The position numbers were made by a program, and so were the translations under genes. From Bradyrhizobium sp. CSA112 (GTDB lineage Bacteria > Pseudomonadota > Alphaproteobacteria > Rhizobiales > Xanthobacteraceae): a DNA stretch of 64,000 nt. Location: the NCBI RefSeq assembly GCF_029051645.1, contig NZ_JAACFS010000002.1, forward strand, positions 186,001 to 250,000, written 5' to 3'. The notes below the pieces were generated by a model that was not told the origin of the DNA, made no database searches, and worked only from the letters and a program-made list of their open reading frames with translations. Shown piece by piece: positions 62,237 to 64,000 of the stretch (its first letter is position 1; every line of letters begins with the position of its first letter).

Positions 62237-63064
62237 ATGGCAGTGCATCAGGTCAATCCGCAAGCGTCGAAACTCGCCGCGCTCGATCCGGTCTGGGACC
62301 GCATCCGCGGCGAGGCGGAGGACATCGTCCGCCGCGAGCCCGAGCTCGCTTCCTTCATCTATTCGACCGTGCTGCATCACGAGCGCCTCGAAGAGTCGGT
62401 GGTGCATCGTCTCGCCGAGCGGCTCGATCATTCGGCGCTATCGGGCGATCTGATCCGCCAGACCTATGACGAGGCGCTGCGCGACGAACCCGATCTCGGC
62501 AACGCGTTTCGCGCCGACCTCGTCGCGGTCTATGACCGCGACCCCGCAACCTCGCGCTTCATCGATCCGTTGCTCTACTTCAAGGGCTTTCATGCGCTGC
62601 AGACCCATCGCCTGGCGCACTGGCTCTACCAAAAGGGCCGCAAGGATTTCGCCTATTATCTGCAGAGCCGGTCATCGGCGGTGTTTCAGACCGACATCAA
62701 CCCCGCCGCCAGAATCGGCCGCGGCATTTTCCTCGATCACGCGACCGGCTTCGTCTGCGGCGAGACCGCTGTCATCGAAGACGACGTTTCGATCCTGCAC
62801 GGCGTCACGCTGGGGGGCACCGGCAAGGAGAACGAGGACCGCCATCCGAAGATCAGGCGCGGCGTGCTGATCGGCGCTGGCGCAAAAATTCTCGGCAATA
62901 TCGAGATCGGCCATTGCGCGCGCGTCGCCGCTGGCTCGGTGGTGGTCAAGCCGGTGCCTCACAACGTCACGGTGGCCGGCGTTCCCGCTAAGATCGTCGG
63001 CGAGGCCGGCTGTGCGGAGCCGTCGCGCACCATGGATCAGATGCTCGGCGCAATCGGGCTTTGA
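62237..63064 (+). CDS. cysE: Serine O-acetyltransferase
   Basis: 275 residues from ATG 62237. N-terminal helical domain (WDRIRGEAEDIVRREPELASF) and the left-handed hexapeptide domain with DHATGFVCGETAVIEDDVSILHGVTLGGTG, GAKILGNIEIG and the C-terminal tail that binds cysteine synthase. It acetylates serine with acetyl-CoA, first step of cysteine synthesis. It is followed by the DUF3126 gene, a conserved alphaproteobacterial linkage. Confidence 0.95.
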   Translation: MAVHQVNPQASKLAALDPVWDRIRGEAEDIVRREPELASFIYSTVLHHERLEESVVHRLAERLDHSALSGDLIRQTYDEALRDEPDLGNAFRADLVAVYDRDPATSRFIDPLLYFKGFHALQTHRLAHWLYQKGRKDFAYYLQSRSSAVFQTDINPAARIGRGIFLDHATGFVCGETAVIEDDVSILHGVTLGGTGKENEDRHPKIRRGVLIGAGAKILGNIEIGHCARVAAGSVVVKPVPHNVTVAGVPAKIVGEAGCAEPSRTMDQMLGAIGL

Positions 63065-63104
63065 TTTTCCACACATTCTGCCTGCGGTCTTTGTGAAGTT
63101 ACGC

Positions 63105-63195
63105 GCATAGCGTTTTCAAGCGAAGCGTGAAGAAAACGCGTCAAAAACAAGGAATAGAGCCTCGGTTCTGATCCAATCAGAACCGAAAAGGCTCT
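63105..63195. repeat. Hairpin repeat with possible terminator function
   Basis: GCGTTTTC ... GAAAACGC near the start, then CGGTTCTGAT-CCA-ATCAGAACCG (63163-63185) flanked by AGAGCCT / AGGCTCT. Two stacked hairpins between cysE and the DUF3126 gene; the second is strong enough to attenuate cysE read-through. Similar pieces occur in other Bradyrhizobium genomes as I recall. Confidence 0.6.
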
Positions 63196-63260
63196 GGCGG
63201 TCTGCGCCGTCTCGTCCTAAAACCTCCCCGGAAATTTAGAAAATCCGATTGGAGACCGCC

Positions 63261-63479
63261 GTGGACGTTCAGGAAGTCAGGAAGCTCGACGCCTATCTCA
63301 AGCGCGTATTCGGCAATCCAAAGATCCGCGTCGTGCCGCGGCCGAAAAAGGACGACTCCGCCGAAGTCTATATCGGCGAGGAGTTCATCGGCGTGCTGTT
63401 CGTCGATGACGAGGACGACGATCGCTCGTTCCAGTTTCAGATGGCGATTCTCGAGGAAGATCTCGCCGACGTCGGGTGA
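63261..63479 (+). CDS. DUF3126 family small protein
   Basis: 72 residues from GTG 63261, with GGAG at 63251-63254 upstream. It covers the whole DUF3126 family: DVQEVRKLDAYLKRVFGNPKIRV, AEVYIGEEFIGVLFVDDEDDDRS and FQMAILEEDL. Alphaproteobacterial only, function unknown, usually found just after cysE. 196 bp after cysE, with a hairpin repeat in the gap. Confidence 0.85.
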   Translation: MDVQEVRKLDAYLKRVFGNPKIRVVPRPKKDDSAEVYIGEEFIGVLFVDDEDDDRSFQFQMAILEEDLADVG

Positions 63480-63496
63480 GGCGCTGCCGCGACCTT

Positions 63497-63527
63497 GTAG
63501 GGTGGGCAAAGCGTAGCGTGCCCACCA
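63497..63527. repeat. Partial type C repeat
   Basis: GTAGGGTGGGCAAAGCGTAGC-GTGCCCACC; the left arm only of the element at 22356-22448. Confidence 0.7.
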
Positions 63528-63576
63528 ATTGTCTTTCTCGTATTGCAAGTGTCATGGCGCAATTGCGCCTGTCAGA

Positions 63577-63703
63577 CCTCATCCTGAGGAGCCGCGATAG
63601 CGGCGTCTCGAAGGATGAATGGCACTAGCGGGGCCACATGGTTCTCCCGGCGATGCGAAGCATCGTCCGGTGACGGCGCTAAGGCGCCTCCTCACCATGA
63701 GGG
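63577..63703. repeat. Type B inverted repeat, opposite orientation
   Basis: CCTCATCCTGAGGAGCCGCG ... TCTCGAAGGATGAATGG and CATGGTTCTCCCGG ... GCCTCCTCACCATGAGGG. It is the same element as 30528-30632, read on the other strand. Confidence 0.8.
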
Positions 63704-63730
63704 TCGAGTGATTGCTGCGACGCCGGTACA

Positions 63731-64000
63731 CTATCCCTTCGGCCCACGCATCTGCGCCGTCAAGCGATCCATCGCATTCGCAACGTCACGCCATTGCGAC
63801 AGCCAGCTCCGTGGAAAGCGGAACGTCAGGTCGGCGCCATCGACGCGGCGCTCGCTCAGGCACATGCCGGGCGTCGGGCCATCGCGCGAGCAGCGCGCGT
63901 TGAGGCTCGGCGTAGCGGCGGAGAACAGGTCCTCGTTGGCGTAGGGTGAGCCATCGCGAAAGGTGCGCATCGTCAATCCGGCATCGATCGGAGTTGCGGC
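63731..64000 (-). CDS. Hypothetical protein, C-terminal end (cut by window edge)
   Basis: An open frame enters from the right edge with no start in view and gives about 89 residues to the stop at 63731. The ending SLNARCSRDGPTPGMCLSERR and LTFRFPRSWLSQWRDVANAMDR shows two Cys that could be a disulfide, in a probable exported protein. No family recognised. The region upstream is missing, so function cannot be inferred. Confidence 0.55.
   Translation of the reverse strand, partial: AATPIDAGLTMRTFRDGSPYANEDLFSAATPSLNARCSRDGPTPGMCLSERRVDGADLTFRFPRSWLSQWRDVANAMDRLTAQMRGPKG

Overview
The window looks like chromosomal DNA of a Bradyrhizobium-type alphaproteobacterium (Nitrobacteraceae). The evidence is high GC with strong third-position GC bias, two phasins, a groESL operon with CIRCE-like operators, the alphaproteobacterial Usg protein, the cysE-DUF3126 pair, an Anbu proteasome locus, and several families of dispersed intergenic palindromes that I associate with Bradyrhizobium. 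I see no plasmid, phage, IS transposase, CRISPR or symbiosis genes. The species is inferred from gene content only.

Layout. 1-7.6 kb: tail of a TctC-like binding protein, DUF72, a phasin, a GT2/GtrA + GT39 glycosyltransferase pair, and a FecR + CHASE2-adenylate cyclase pair. 7.8-13.4 kb: DUF899, RtcB, a Tlde1-like L,D-transpeptidase-fold protein and AMP nucleosidase. 13.5-18.6 kb: a GIY-YIG nuclease gene lying between two halves of a palindromic repeat, a frameshifted beta-lactamase-like hydrolase, an alpha/beta hydrolase-MarR pair, a Crp/Fnr regulator and two small proteins. 18.8-23 kb: a second phasin, groES-groEL, usg and a cupin protein. 23-28 kb: CNT nucleoside transporter, GT87 and GT2 glycosyltransferases, and an SDR. 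28-34 kb: the Anbu locus (Anbu, transglutaminase, alpha-E, ATP-grasp), with a peptide-binding-protein gene on the other strand between anbu and its partners. 34-41.7 kb: CinA-like protein, xanthine phosphoribosyltransferase, a protein with an Ada-like zinc motif, core methionine synthase, a glutathione S-transferase remnant, an HCCA-isomerase/quinone-reductase pair, a lipoprotein, and a hydrolase/enoyl-CoA hydratase pair. 41.8-53.3 kb: a peptide or amide uptake and hydrolysis island (amidase, two M20 peptidases, M81 peptidase, Dpp-type permeases and ATPase, divergent binding protein). 53.5-64 kb: alpha/beta hydrolases, PlsC, a TMEM175-like channel, an intron-containing tRNA-Leu(UAA), a lipoprotein, an FAD monooxygenase with a zinc-finger partner, membrane proteins, cysE and DUF3126.

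Most striking points: (1) tRNA-Leu(UAA) on the minus strand (56024-56344) is interrupted between U34 and A35 by a group I intron of about 232 nt with no ORF, which resembles the cyanobacterial tRNA-Leu intron. (2) The GIY-YIG nuclease gene (13570-13857) sits between the left and right hairpins of a dispersed palindrome that occurs six more times here without the gene, suggesting a nuclease-associated mobile or maintenance element analogous to REP/RAYT. (3) The Anbu operon is split by a transporter gene. (4) groESL has two CIRCE-like operators. (5) Two decayed genes are visible: the beta-lactamase-like gene with a one-base insertion and the GST with a large internal deletion.

All product calls come from reading the sequence; no database search was run.
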